Below, one piece after another: positions 41,783-50,397 of a stretch of 64,000 bases of DNA. The stretch covers positions 42,451 through 106,450 of the forward strand of contig CALXRI010000011.1 in assembly GCA_944390795.1 (NCBI GenBank), read 5' to 3'. The DNA is from an uncultured Victivallales bacterium (GTDB lineage Bacteria > Verrucomicrobiota > Lentisphaeria > Victivallales > UBA1829). The notes beneath the pieces are model-generated. The model did not search any database. It was not told the origin of the DNA and was given only the letters and a program-made list of their open reading frames with translations. Every line of letters starts with the position of its first letter. Position 1 is the stretch's first letter. Made by a program: the position numbers and the translations under genes.

Positions 41783-43045
41783 TCAGTCTGAAAGCTCCAT
41801 GACGCGGTTTGTCAGCCGGGAGCGTTCCGCGGCGAAGACAACCAGATGCGAGGCAAGAGTTTCGTCGACGCCGGAAAGAATTCCGGAAACATCCCCGCCG
41901 GAGACCGCGGTGAGGAATGCATCCATGATGCCGCCGTCGCCTCCGCCGTGTCCGGATGCCGGGAGCGTTCCGGAGGGGGCGTTCAAATCGATCACTTCCG
42001 TTCTGTCCGTCAGAAAGTCAAAGACGCTCAGCGTGTTTTCATCGGCATAAATGCTGCCCCGGGTTCCGAAGATGGTGGTTTTCCGTCCGCATTCCCCGAA
42101 AGCGGTCATGGTCAGGGAGGCCGTCCGGTTTCCCTCGAACTGGAAATTGACAACCTGATGATCTACGACGTCGTTGTCGCATGCGTAGACACAGCGTCCG
42201 TAGGGGCCGGCGGCGAGCGCGCGCAGAACTCCTTCCCTGCTGGTGTCATGCGTCAGGATGTTGACCGGCCAGAGCGTCTGCCCTTTTTCCAGACGGTCCC
42301 TGAGATAGATTTTCAGCGCGGAATAGGGACATTTTTCCTCTATCTGCGCAGGACACTCCAGACAGCGGTCCGCCGCGCCCCGCGGCCGGTTTTCAGGCCG
42401 GAAGTGCTTCAGTGCGCCAAACGAGCTGACACTCTCGCATTTCGCATTCATGATATGGCAGATCCAGTCCACGTCATGGCAGCATTTTGCCAGAAGCATG
42501 CAGGAGGATTCGGATTCATTGCGCCAGTTCCCGCGGACGAAGGAATGCGCCTGATGCCAGTAGCCGACCGACTCGAGACGCTGAATGGAAACGATCTCCC
42601 CGATAACGCCGGATGCGATCAGTTCCCTGATTTTTCTGGTCTGCTGCGTATAGCGCAGCACATGGCAGACGGCAAAGCGGACGCCGGATTTCCTCACGGA
42701 TTCGGCGATGCGCCGGCATGCCGCCTCCGTCGGGGCCATCGGCTTTTCCAGCAGGATATGATAGGAGCGTTCCGCGGCCGCAACTGCGGGACCTTCATGC
42801 ATGTCGTCCTGCGTGCAGACGGCAACGGCGTCCGCGAACTTCGGAAGCTTCATGACATCCGCCCAGCTGCGGAAGCGTTTTTCCTCCGGAACACCATGCC
42901 GGTCGCCGAGCAGGTTCCGCCGGCCGTCGCGCGGATCGGCGACCGCGACAACCCGGACTCTGTCCGGATGTTCCGCCGCGAAGGCGGAATAGCAGTTTCC
43001 CCTGGCGCCGCAGCCGAGGATAATCAGATCAATTCTTTTTTTCAC
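41783..43045 (-). CDS. Gfo/Idh/MocA oxidoreductase with cysteine cluster (locus C)
   Basis: This 420-residue protein has the Rossmann motif LIILGCGARGNCYSAF at the N-terminus and the family signature HILLEKPMAPTEA. The second domain includes CHDVDWICHI at the catalytic His position. A cysteine-rich insert, RCLECPAQIEEKCPYSA, gives three Cys that could bind zinc or an iron-sulfur cluster. The GTG at 43045 is chosen as start because a clear GGGAG site lies 7 bases upstream and the Rossmann fold follows directly; longer in-frame extensions overlap the upstream gene. It lies 49 bases after the 983-residue secreted protein. Confidence 0.9.
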   Translation of the reverse strand: MKKRIDLIILGCGARGNCYSAFAAEHPDRVRVVAVADPRDGRRNLLGDRHGVPEEKRFRSWADVMKLPKFADAVAVCTQDDMHEGPAVAAAERSYHILLEKPMAPTEAACRRIAESVRKSGVRFAVCHVLRYTQQTRKIRELIASGVIGEIVSIQRLESVGYWHQAHSFVRGNWRNESESSCMLLAKCCHDVDWICHIMNAKCESVSSFGALKHFRPENRPRGAADRCLECPAQIEEKCPYSALKIYLRDRLEKGQTLWPVNILTHDTSREGVLRALAAGPYGRCVYACDNDVVDHQVVNFQFEGNRTASLTMTAFGECGRKTTIFGTRGSIYADENTLSVFDFLTDRTEVIDLNAPSGTLPASGHGGGDGGIMDAFLTAVSGGDVSGILSGVDETLASHLVVFAAERSRLTNRVMELSD

Positions 43046-43094
43046 GATGAACTCCCTGTTTTTCTGTTCCATTCCATGAAAGAGATTTCCCGCT

Positions 43095-46046
43095 TCACTT
43101 CGCATGCCGGATGCGGAGATCCATGATGTCTCCGGCAAAAAAGGTCCGGAATCCGCCGATGGAGGTGGTGGTGTCGAAACGAGCTGGCCCAGGAGCGCGG
43201 TATTTCGAGGACGCTCTGCCGTTGATGAAGAACTGGAAATTCTCCAGATCGTAAACCATGCGGAAATCATTCCATTCCCCGGGCTTCATTGTGTTCGGCA
43301 CGGAAAACACGAAAACATTGTCCGCGCTGGTGATCTCCATATTCTGATTGATGAATTCGCCCTGCAGCAGATTTCCGGGATTGATCTCCAGAAGCTGCAA
43401 TCCTCCGCCGAAGAGGGAATTCGTATTGCCGAGGAGGAACTGTTTCCGGCTGATGGATTCCGGACGGATTCTCATGCTCAGTTCGAATCCCGCGCGCTTC
43501 GGAATTACGCCCTGCGGAAGGGAGAGAAACGAGTTGACGCCGTTGAATTTCATCGCCCAGCGTCCGTTCTCACGGAAAAGTTCCGGGGCGGGGCTGCCCG
43601 TGTTTTTCGGGTAATACTGACAGGTCGCGCCGTCGGAGAAGACATTGCCGTAGCAGTCGTTCTCGCATCCGCCGCGGCCGATTGCCTGCTGGACAAATCC
43701 GCCGCGGATCCCCCACAGCATGCGTCCGGCGGGAGTGGCAAGGAGCGTCCCGAAGGCGGGATCCGGCTCATAAACCAGGTCGCTGACGCGGTATGCCGGA
43801 ACGGAAACATCGATCGCCTTGCCCGCAGTTTCGGACCAGACGGTGACTGTCTTTTGCGTTCCGTTGTCGCCGCGCCGCACATCGCACGGACGGCTGCGCC
43901 AGACTTTCCCGTCCGCTGTCACGATCTGCACATAAAAGAGGGAATCCGGCATGGAGGGGAGGGTGTTGACCGTGCATTCCACCTTTTTCGTGTTCAAATG
44001 AGCCGGATGGTCCCACTGCTGCAGATAGCGGGAAATCACCAGACTGACGCCTTTGGGCAGGGAGATTCCGAAGGCCTGACGCCGGCAGAGCTCCTTCAGG
44101 GGAATGGAATAGCTGTGAGCGCCGTTGATCCCGACATTCAGGACGGAATCCAGATTTTTTCTCTCGGCGGCAAGAAAGAAGACCGGCGCAATCCAGCGGG
44201 CGGCAAGTCCCGTGCAGACGACTTTCCCGTCCACGGTCTGAACCGCCTTGTGAACCTCATCCCGCCACATCCTGGTCCGGGTGATGGCATTGAGCGCCCC
44301 TTTGTCAAGCGAGAAAACCATGTCCGCGTAATTTTCCTTTTCCTGCACGCCGAGGAGGGAAACCCGGAAAACAAGCGTTTCATCCGTTTCCCGGCAGAGC
44401 GGCGTTCCGGGACGGCTGTGACTGTATACGGTCAGCTGATTGTCCAGCAGCTCGCAGTTCGCGATTTTGTCCGGGGAGAAAACCGTAAACGAGAAACGCT
44501 GTTCCCCTTCCGCCGGCGCATCAAGCTTCCGCAGAGAGCCCCGGATATCCCATGCGACATCGCGGACAGGCTGCTTCGCCCATTTGTAGTCCCAGGTCCA
44601 TACCGGACGCAGGTCGATCGCAAGAAGTCCTTCCTGAAGAAGGATTTCCGGTTTTCCCTCCCTCTGAATCCGAAGCCCCGGCAGAAGCGCGCGGCTCATG
44701 GCATAATCCTCGGAGGGAAGTTCCTGACGCATTTCCATCAGACGCCCGGAATCAAATTCCATCGGGCGGCTGCGGAACACCTCTCTGCCGCTGTGCATGT
44801 CGGAAAGCGTGAGGATCACGCTGTAGCGTTCCTTCGGGCCGCCGTCCGGCACATTCAGAAGCTCCATGCGGATCATCTCTCCCGCCGCAACCGTCTTTCT
44901 CGCGCTGAAGATCAGATTCGGCAGCGCCGCGGAATCCCCCGGAAGCGGCGTCTGTTTTTTCCCTTTCATGATGTTGGTATAGTAGCGCATGATCCGCAGG
45001 TGCGCGCCGGAGTTGTAGACGGTCGGGCGCAGCGAGGTGTTTTCGTTTTGTTCGTCCCATTCGCCGATATTGACGATGTCCGCTCCGGCATCCATGGCGG
45101 CCTCCATCAGACGCCGGAGATTGCGCGTCCCGTTGGAACTGGAGTGGTAGCCGACGAAAGAGGGATTCTCATGTCCGCAGAAGGCGCTCATCCACAGGTA
45201 TTTGTTCTGAAACTCCTTTTCCGCGTAAACCGCCTTGAGTGCGCGCAGCACGAAATCCCGGTAGAAATCCCAGTATGGTTCCCGCAGGCCGTGATCGAGA
45301 TTCATCGCCCAGGCGTCCTCCAGAAGAATCCCGTCAAAACGTCTGAGATGTTCCCGGAGCTTTTCCATGAAGAGCGCGGCATACTCCTTCGTCATGCGCT
45401 TTTCCCGGTAGCCGAACTGCGGGAAATAAAAATCGTCGTGAAGCGCATTGATGTTGAAGTATGCGAAGAACAGGAAACGGTCGCCGTATTTTTCCGTCAG
45501 GAATTTTTTCTTCGCCATCTGGTTTTCCGGGGAGCCGAAAAGCGGAAAAACATTTTTCCCCTTCAGCAGAAAGGCGCCCGGGCTTTTGACCACGAGATCG
45601 GTATACTGCTCAAACTCTTTCCCCACGGGGTGGAGCAGCGGCACCAGGCGGAACTCGGGGTCGGCGATTTTTTCATTGTATTTCCAGAGACCGACCGTAT
45701 GCTCCCAGGCGAAGTAATTCGGGAACATGGCGAATCCCTCCAGACCGTAGCTTTTGGCGATCCGCTGCATTTTCGCATAGTCGGGAAAATGCAGGACCGC
45801 CTTGTGCGTTGCCGGGTCCGTCAGTTCCGGATTGACGAAAAGCGGGTAGTCCACCCAGCGGTCGTAATAGCTGTCATAGGGCTTCAGCCCATATTTCAGC
45901 TGTGCCTGACAGATCACATGGGTCCGTCCGGATGCGGGACCTTTGCGCATGGCTGCGCCCCGCATAAGATCGCGCCAGTCTCCGGCTCCGTCCAGACGTC
46001 CCAGAACGGTCAGGGAGAGAAAAATCAGAAAAAAGAAATGTCTCAT
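43095..46046 (-). CDS. Large secreted barrel protein with C-terminal LamG domain (locus C)
   Basis: This 983-residue protein has a signal peptide (MRHFFFLIFLSLTVLGRLDG). Residues 40-340 read as a TIM barrel: YGLEGFAMFPNYFAWEHTVG, KYGDRFLFFAYFNINALHDD, RRFDGILLEDAWAM and VNIGEWDEQNENTSLRPT near 325, whose position and pattern recall the acidic strand of GH71/GH99-like enzymes. A beta-sandwich middle follows. Residues 827-983 form a LamG/ConA-like domain (KFNGVNSFLSLPQGV, EWNDFRMVYDLENFQFFING, AGDIMDLRIRH). It is likely an exported endo-acting glycosidase, but the family is not secure. It starts 40 bases after a pseudopilin gene. Confidence 0.78.
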   Translation of the reverse strand: MRHFFFLIFLSLTVLGRLDGAGDWRDLMRGAAMRKGPASGRTHVICQAQLKYGLKPYDSYYDRWVDYPLFVNPELTDPATHKAVLHFPDYAKMQRIAKSYGLEGFAMFPNYFAWEHTVGLWKYNEKIADPEFRLVPLLHPVGKEFEQYTDLVVKSPGAFLLKGKNVFPLFGSPENQMAKKKFLTEKYGDRFLFFAYFNINALHDDFYFPQFGYREKRMTKEYAALFMEKLREHLRRFDGILLEDAWAMNLDHGLREPYWDFYRDFVLRALKAVYAEKEFQNKYLWMSAFCGHENPSFVGYHSSSNGTRNLRRLMEAAMDAGADIVNIGEWDEQNENTSLRPTVYNSGAHLRIMRYYTNIMKGKKQTPLPGDSAALPNLIFSARKTVAAGEMIRMELLNVPDGGPKERYSVILTLSDMHSGREVFRSRPMEFDSGRLMEMRQELPSEDYAMSRALLPGLRIQREGKPEILLQEGLLAIDLRPVWTWDYKWAKQPVRDVAWDIRGSLRKLDAPAEGEQRFSFTVFSPDKIANCELLDNQLTVYSHSRPGTPLCRETDETLVFRVSLLGVQEKENYADMVFSLDKGALNAITRTRMWRDEVHKAVQTVDGKVVCTGLAARWIAPVFFLAAERKNLDSVLNVGINGAHSYSIPLKELCRRQAFGISLPKGVSLVISRYLQQWDHPAHLNTKKVECTVNTLPSMPDSLFYVQIVTADGKVWRSRPCDVRRGDNGTQKTVTVWSETAGKAIDVSVPAYRVSDLVYEPDPAFGTLLATPAGRMLWGIRGGFVQQAIGRGGCENDCYGNVFSDGATCQYYPKNTGSPAPELFRENGRWAMKFNGVNSFLSLPQGVIPKRAGFELSMRIRPESISRKQFLLGNTNSLFGGGLQLLEINPGNLLQGEFINQNMEITSADNVFVFSVPNTMKPGEWNDFRMVYDLENFQFFINGRASSKYRAPGPARFDTTTSIGGFRTFFAGDIMDLRIRHAK

Positions 46047-46086
46047 TTGTGTCTTGTCCTGTTTTCAGTGTTGTTGATGCCGGAAA

Positions 46087-46767
46087 TCACTCTTCCTTGC
46101 AGAAGCTGTATCCGAAATATTTGTTGACCGGCGTTTTCCAGGGATCGGTGACATACAGAAGCGTCGTTTTCGCTATGATCTCTCCGTGCCCGTCCGGAAA
46201 AACGCAGGAGGCGCCTCCTCCGTGACGGTTTCCCGGTGCGGAGCCGTCTTTGGCGGAATAGGAAATCTCCCCCTCAGGGCGGTTTTCCTTCGCCTGCGCA
46301 GTTCCGCGGTCGGCGGCCAGCAGTGTCACGGAGGGCCGTTTCACGGTGCTGAGCTTCGATCCAGCGCCCCAGGTTCCGCCGCGGGAGGCGAGAGTCCCGT
46401 TGTAATAGCCGTTGTTGTAACCGTAACTGACCGTCGAGGCGGAAAGTGTTTTCCCGACTGTGTCCTCCGGGCACGCAAGCGCCGGAATGCCGCCTGGATC
46501 ATCGCCTACCTGGATCTGCATATATCCGGCAATCATGCCATACCACATCGCGCTGTTGTTCCAGGTCCCCCGGTTCAAGGTCGGACATCTGTCGTTGTTG
46601 TCGGCCGCATACGCCTGAACGGCGCATCCGATCCGTTTCAGATTGTCCAGACAGGCGTAGGATTGTTTCGATCCCTGCGCATGCAGCGCATGCACGCACA
46701 GTCCGAGCGAGAGAAAGAGCGTGACGGCAATCAGAATCAGCTCCGCCAAAGTAAAATTACGCTTCAT
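46087..46767 (-). CDS. Divergent pseudopilin-like protein (locus C, second copy)
   Basis: This 226-residue protein is a clear paralogue of the next gene upstream: both share a DNNDRC/DNNDHV region, a [16 protein letters not shown] segment, GGTWG, a PSVTLL segment, H-X9-DG (HGGGASCVFPDGHG) and a NKYFGYSF end. Its N-terminus has diverged: FTLAELILIAVTLFLSLGL replaces the standard pilin helix, though Phe+1 and Glu+5 remain. The residue before the predicted cut is Asn. It may be a minor pseudopilin with a different assembly position. An AAAGGA site lies upstream of the ATG at 46767. Confidence 0.85.
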   Translation of the reverse strand: MKRNFTLAELILIAVTLFLSLGLCVHALHAQGSKQSYACLDNLKRIGCAVQAYAADNNDRCPTLNRGTWNNSAMWYGMIAGYMQIQVGDDPGGIPALACPEDTVGKTLSASTVSYGYNNGYYNGTLASRGGTWGAGSKLSTVKRPSVTLLAADRGTAQAKENRPEGEISYSAKDGSAPGNRHGGGASCVFPDGHGEIIAKTTLLYVTDPWKTPVNKYFGYSFCKEE

Positions 46768-46868
46768 GGTTCAGTCATCCTTTCTGGTTTGAAGCCTTGG
46801 CAATGGAAGGACAATCCTCCTGACCGCGCCGGAATCCGTTCTTTGTTCCGGGCGGAGAAATCCGGTGC

Positions 46869-47582
46869 TCATTCTCCGGTCAGGTTGGAGACATCCAGAA
46901 AACTGTAGGCGAAATATTTGTTGATCGGCGCGGACCATGCGTCTCTTCTGTAGAGAAGATCTTTCGCCTTCATGAGCTGCGCATGACCATCCGGGCAGAA
47001 GATTGTTGCGGATGAGCTGTGCCGCCAGCTCGGAAGCGTGCCGTCTGCCGAGGTGTATGCGATTTCTCCGGAAGGACGCAGTTCATCTGGCAGCAGGTTG
47101 CCGCGCTCTCCTACGATCAGGGTGACGGAGGGGAATTTAACCTTGGTCAGCCGGCTTCCCATTCCCCAGGTTCCGCCGTAGCTTGTGAATGTGCCGCAGA
47201 AATAACCGTCATTGTATCCGTAGCTCATATGATTGGCGTCCAGCGTGCGGCCCATCTCGTCGCTCGGACAGGTGTAGACCGGAATGTATTTGTCGGAATT
47301 GTCCAGCTTGATCCCGACATGAGAAGCGATCATGCCGAACCACATGTCCGTGTTGTACCATGTTCCGAGATTCAGCGGCGTGACATGATCGTTGTTGTCT
47401 CCCGCATACAGCAGCATTCCGTTTCCGATCTGCCGGATATTGCCGAGGCAGCTGATCCCCTGCGCCTTCTGCTTTGCCTTGTTCAAGGCGGGCAGCAGCA
47501 TCGATGCCAGAATTGCAATGATCGCTATAACGACAAGCAATTCTATCAGCGTGAAAATTTTTCCTTCTGTCCGGGATTTCAT
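46869..47582 (-). CDS. Pseudopilin-like protein with H-X9-DG motif (locus C, first copy)
   Basis: This 237-residue protein has a nine-residue leader and [20 protein letters not shown], the standard pilin-like helix with Glu+5. The residue before the predicted cut is Ile. The C-terminal H-X9-DG motif is intact ([14 protein letters not shown]). Its ATG overlaps the stop of the GntR gene by 4 bases and has AGGAGG inside that gene, so regulator and pseudopilin are translationally coupled. A diverged copy follows 101 bases later. Confidence 0.92.
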   Translation of the reverse strand: MKSRTEGKIFTLIELLVVIAIIAILASMLLPALNKAKQKAQGISCLGNIRQIGNGMLLYAGDNNDHVTPLNLGTWYNTDMWFGMIASHVGIKLDNSDKYIPVYTCPSDEMGRTLDANHMSYGYNDGYFCGTFTSYGGTWGMGSRLTKVKFPSVTLIVGERGNLLPDELRPSGEIAYTSADGTLPSWRHSSSATIFCPDGHAQLMKAKDLLYRRDAWSAPINKYFAYSFLDVSNLTGE

Positions 47583-48580
47583 ACTTCCTCCTTTTTCTCC
47601 TTGTGTATCATGGCGATCAGTTGTTTCACGGCGTTCTCGACGACTGCTTCGTCTGATGCCGCGGTAATAACCTTGTTGAAAATCCGGCTTTCATGAAAGA
47701 CTCCGGAAGAGCGGCCGCTGTCATAGATCACATAGGGCCGCGGCGAGTCCGGATTCCTGAGACAGTATTTTTCGTAGCCGATTCTCAGGGAGAGGCGGAT
47801 GTAAAGCACATCCGGCTTCTGTTTCATGAGACGGAGGCACTCTTCATATCCGTCGGATTCGCAGGAGGCGATCAGGGAGTCGGACGTCACAGCTCCCGCG
47901 CGTTCCACCGCAAGTTTCAGCCCTTCCGTCGCCGCGCGGTCGGACTGGTATTTTCTGCTTCCCATCAGCGCCGCGATTCTTTTGCCCGCGAAAGGCCGGA
48001 ATTCCTTTTCCAGAGCATCGGCGACAGCGCCTTTCACGTCCGTGCGGCACTGCGGATGACGCTCGGAAATTTCATAATTCCCGATCACCATGTATGGAAT
48101 CTTGAACTTGCCAACCGCAGAAGCAAGAGTTTCCGTCACCTGTCCGTAAAGCAGAAAGCCGTCAAAGGAGTTGTCCTTTTTCAGAAAATCCGCAAGGTCC
48201 CTCCGCTGTCCGTAGTTGCTGATCAGAACCGTCTTGAACATGGATTCAGACGCAATGCGCGAAATGGCGGCGATGGCAGTTCCGCACTCCATGGGATTGT
48301 CTTCGTTCAGCAGAAAGCCGATCCGGTAAAAGAGCCCCGGACGAAGTTCGGGATTCACAAAAATCCCGCTCTTGGGTTCCGTATACAGATAGTTCTGAAA
48401 AGCCAGCTGACCGACGGCATAATGCGCAACCCGGCGGCTGACTCCGTATTCCTGCGCAAGTTCCCGGATGCTGGGAAGTTTTCCTCCCGGCGGATAGAAT
48501 CCGTCATGAATCCTGCCGATGATATCGTGCATGAATGACACATACTGCGGCATGAAATCCCTGGAGCTCTTTTCTTTCAT
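47579..48580 (-). CDS. GntR-family regulator with LacI-like sensor domain (locus C)
   Basis: This 333-residue regulator has a GntR winged helix-turn-helix ([20 protein letters not shown], residues 31-50) with the wing [11 protein letters not shown]. From about residue 80 it has a periplasmic-binding-protein-like sensor domain ([55 protein letters not shown]). This architecture responds to sugars, as in AraR. It is the first gene of locus C and coupled by overlap to the pseudopilin behind it. Confidence 0.92.
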   Translation of the reverse strand: MKEKSSRDFMPQYVSFMHDIIGRIHDGFYPPGGKLPSIRELAQEYGVSRRVAHYAVGQLAFQNYLYTEPKSGIFVNPELRPGLFYRIGFLLNEDNPMECGTAIAAISRIASESMFKTVLISNYGQRRDLADFLKKDNSFDGFLLYGQVTETLASAVGKFKIPYMVIGNYEISERHPQCRTDVKGAVADALEKEFRPFAGKRIAALMGSRKYQSDRAATEGLKLAVERAGAVTSDSLIASCESDGYEECLRLMKQKPDVLYIRLSLRIGYEKYCLRNPDSPRPYVIYDSGRSSGVFHESRIFNKVITAASDEAVVENAVKQLIAMIHKEKKEEV

Positions 48581-48588
48581 TTCTTCAT

Positions 48589-48611
48589 CTGTCCCATTAT
48601 TATTGTGACAG
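48589..48611. promoter_or_regulatory. Inverted repeat at the start of locus C
   Basis: CTGTC (48589-48593) and GACAG (48607-48611) flank 13 AT-rich bases and lie just downstream of the locus C -10 box, immediately before the GntR start. It could be an operator for this regulator. Confidence 0.35.
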
Positions 48612-48615
48612 TTAT

Positions 48616-48644
48616 ATTATATGCCGGATTTCCTTTTTTGACAA
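48616..48644 (-). promoter_or_regulatory. Promoter of locus C
   Basis: On the minus strand, TTGTCA (48644-48639) and a perfect TATAAT (48621-48616) are spaced by 17 bases, 35 bases upstream of the GntR ATG. Confidence 0.75.
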
Positions 48645-48773
48645 GCCCCCGTTTGAAAAAAAAAGCTTTTTTTCTGAAATTGCCGTTCCTTGCAGGAAGC
48701 GGATTTCACCGGAAACATCCCGGCATGGATTCTTCCTGTGCCGCGCTTTTCCTGTTTTTTCATTAAAAAAAGT

Positions 48774-48802
48774 TTGCAGAAGAAGCGAAACGGAATTATC
48801 TT
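48774..48802 (+). promoter_or_regulatory. Promoter of the small secreted protein gene
   Basis: TTGCAG (48774-48779) and TATCTT (48797-48802) are spaced by 17 bases, 39 bases before the ATG at 48842. Confidence 0.5.
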
Positions 48803-48841
48803 TCAGCAAAACGCATTCATGCAAGGAAAAAGGAGATCAGG

Positions 48842-49399
48842 ATGAGGAAACTTCTGCCGGGAATTGTTTTGCTTCTTCTGCTGTTCAGCGGAATGAACGT
48901 GCAGGCGCAGTGGCTGGACAGGGTCACGCTGTATGTGCCGAACCGTGTTCTGGATCTGCTGGACGTGTTCAGCCTCGAAATCGGCACAGGAGTGACGGCC
49001 CGCGCCGACCTGCGCTTCACCCATGCCGTGCAGACCGGCGCGGGGATCGGCTATACCGCACGGCTCGTCAAGGACACCAACCGCCAGTACGGATATGCCG
49101 TTCAGAACGGCTGGAGCGCCCTTCTGCCCGCTCTCGCGGCGGAAGACACCGAGCGTCGGCCGACGTCCCTCCTTGTGCAGGAATACTGGGTGAACATGGA
49201 AGGCTTCCCGAATCCGGCGGAGCCGATCTACGGCATCCGCGACGGAGCGCGCGATTACTGGGAAATCGGCGGAACGCTCGGCGCGGGCGTGATTGAAGCG
49301 AAAGTGGCAATTCACCCCGTCGATATTCTGGATGCATTCCTCGGATTTTTCCTGATCGACATCAAGGGGGATGATCTCACGTTTGAAAATTTCAAATGA
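48842..49399 (+). CDS. Small secreted protein of unknown function
   Basis: This 185-residue protein has a strong signal peptide (MRKLLPGIVLLLLLFSGMNVQAQ). The mature part starts WLDRVTLYVPNRVLDLLDVF and contains TGVTARADLRFTHAVQTGAG, GARDYWEIGGTLGAGVIEAK and a final PVDILDAFLGFFLIDIKGDDL. The last segment is hydrophobic and may be membrane-associated. The pattern of alternating residues suggests a small beta-structured envelope protein. I do not recognise the family. An AAGGAG site precedes the ATG, and a promoter lies just upstream. It is 45 bases before the polysaccharide deacetylase gene. Confidence 0.75.
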   Translation: MRKLLPGIVLLLLLFSGMNVQAQWLDRVTLYVPNRVLDLLDVFSLEIGTGVTARADLRFTHAVQTGAGIGYTARLVKDTNRQYGYAVQNGWSALLPALAAEDTERRPTSLLVQEYWVNMEGFPNPAEPIYGIRDGARDYWEIGGTLGAGVIEAKVAIHPVDILDAFLGFFLIDIKGDDLTFENFK

Positions 49400-49444
49400 C
49401 CTCCGCACAGTAAAATCCGCCAATGCTTCTCAAGGAGAATGATA

Positions 49445-50230
49445 ATGAGACTGACCTTCTGTTTCCCCGGAGGAAAAACCAAAGCTCTGACTTTCAGCTA
49501 CGACGACGGTTTCGCGCCGGACGAAAAACTTGTCGAAATCTTCAACCGTCACGGCATGAAGGCCACCTTCAATCTGAATGCCTGCCGCTGCGGCGCCCCG
49601 GAAGAGGCGGAGCGCCTGAAGAAACGCTATGCCGGGCATGAGATCGCCTGTCACGGAAAAACACACCCGTTTTTTGAGCGCATGCCGCAGATGTCGTTTG
49701 TCGAGGAGGTTCTGGAAGACCGCCGCACCCTGGAAAAACTGACGGGCGGAATCATCAGAGGCATGGCGTATCCTTTCGGAACCTATGACGCAAATGTGAT
49801 CCGGACTCTGCGCGCTCTCGGAATCGTCTACGCCAGAACGGTGAAGTCGACCGGAAAATTCAATCTGCCGGACGATTTCCTCGAGTGGAATCCGACCTCT
49901 CATCACAACGAAAACATTCTGGAGCTGGCGGCTGCGTTTCTTGCCTCGCCGTATACGGCGCTTTTCTATGTCTGGGGACACTCATTTGAATTCGAACGGA
50001 ACGGCAACTGGCATATCATGGAGGATTTCTGCGCGAAACTGGGAGGGCGCCCGGATGTCTGGTATGCCACCAATATGGAAATTTACAACTGCATCACGGC
50101 CTTCCGCCGCCTCGCCACCTCCGCCGATGCCCGCATCGTGGGCAATCCTTCCGCACAGTCCGTCTGGCTTCTGAATGAACGGAACGAACCTGTCGAGGTG
50201 AAAGGCGGTTCCGAAATTTCACTCGAATAG
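49445..50230 (+). CDS. Polysaccharide deacetylase (NodB fold)
   Basis: This 261-residue protein has the metal-dependent deacetylase motifs: TFSYDDGFAPDE (motif 1 with the catalytic Asp and metal Asp), ACHGKTHPFF (motif 2 with both His) and GMAYPFGTYD (motif 3). The protein lacks a signal peptide, so it may work in the cytoplasm on sugar intermediates. Possible substrates are N-acetylated or O-acetylated glycans. The ATG at 49445 is chosen because the ATG at 49439 leaves too short a gap after the AAGGAG site. Confidence 0.9.
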   Translation: MRLTFCFPGGKTKALTFSYDDGFAPDEKLVEIFNRHGMKATFNLNACRCGAPEEAERLKKRYAGHEIACHGKTHPFFERMPQMSFVEEVLEDRRTLEKLTGGIIRGMAYPFGTYDANVIRTLRALGIVYARTVKSTGKFNLPDDFLEWNPTSHHNENILELAAAFLASPYTALFYVWGHSFEFERNGNWHIMEDFCAKLGGRPDVWYATNMEIYNCITAFRRLATSADARIVGNPSAQSVWLLNERNEPVEVKGGSEISLE

Positions 50231-50299
50231 AACGCAGGAATCGTTTCAGGAGGATGGCTCTTCCCGCCTGGAAAATCCGCATTTCTGCCGGGGATGGGA

Positions 50300-50326
50300 T
50301 TGATTTTTTCACACATGCGGTATAAG
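50300..50326 (+). promoter_or_regulatory. Possible promoter of the Gfo/Idh gene at 50398
   Basis: TTGATT (50300-50305) and TATAAG (50321-50326) are spaced by only 15 bases, so the match is weak. It is the best candidate in the 168-base gap. Confidence 0.35.
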
Positions 50327-50397
50327 TTAATACTGAACGGATTTAGTCACAGGCCGCAAAATGCCTGAACAACAACAAAAATGGAGATTTTGACAAA

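Noticed and set aside
43104..46127. 1007-codon open frame antisense to the 983-residue secreted protein
   Set aside because: No domain or signal peptide is seen, the composition is typical of an antisense shadow, and the minus strand carries a signal peptide, LamG domain and operon context.
46869..47582. H-X9-DG proteins considered as core pilus or type II secretion subunits
   Set aside because: No secretion ATPase, inner-membrane platform, secretin or prepilin peptidase gene is present in the window, and each copy sits with a regulator and hydrolase instead.
48655..48672. A/T palindrome AAAAAAAAGCTTTTTTT as a terminator
   Set aside because: The stem is almost purely A-T with only two G/C bases and no loop, so it would be too weak; it lies between divergent promoters where no transcript ends.
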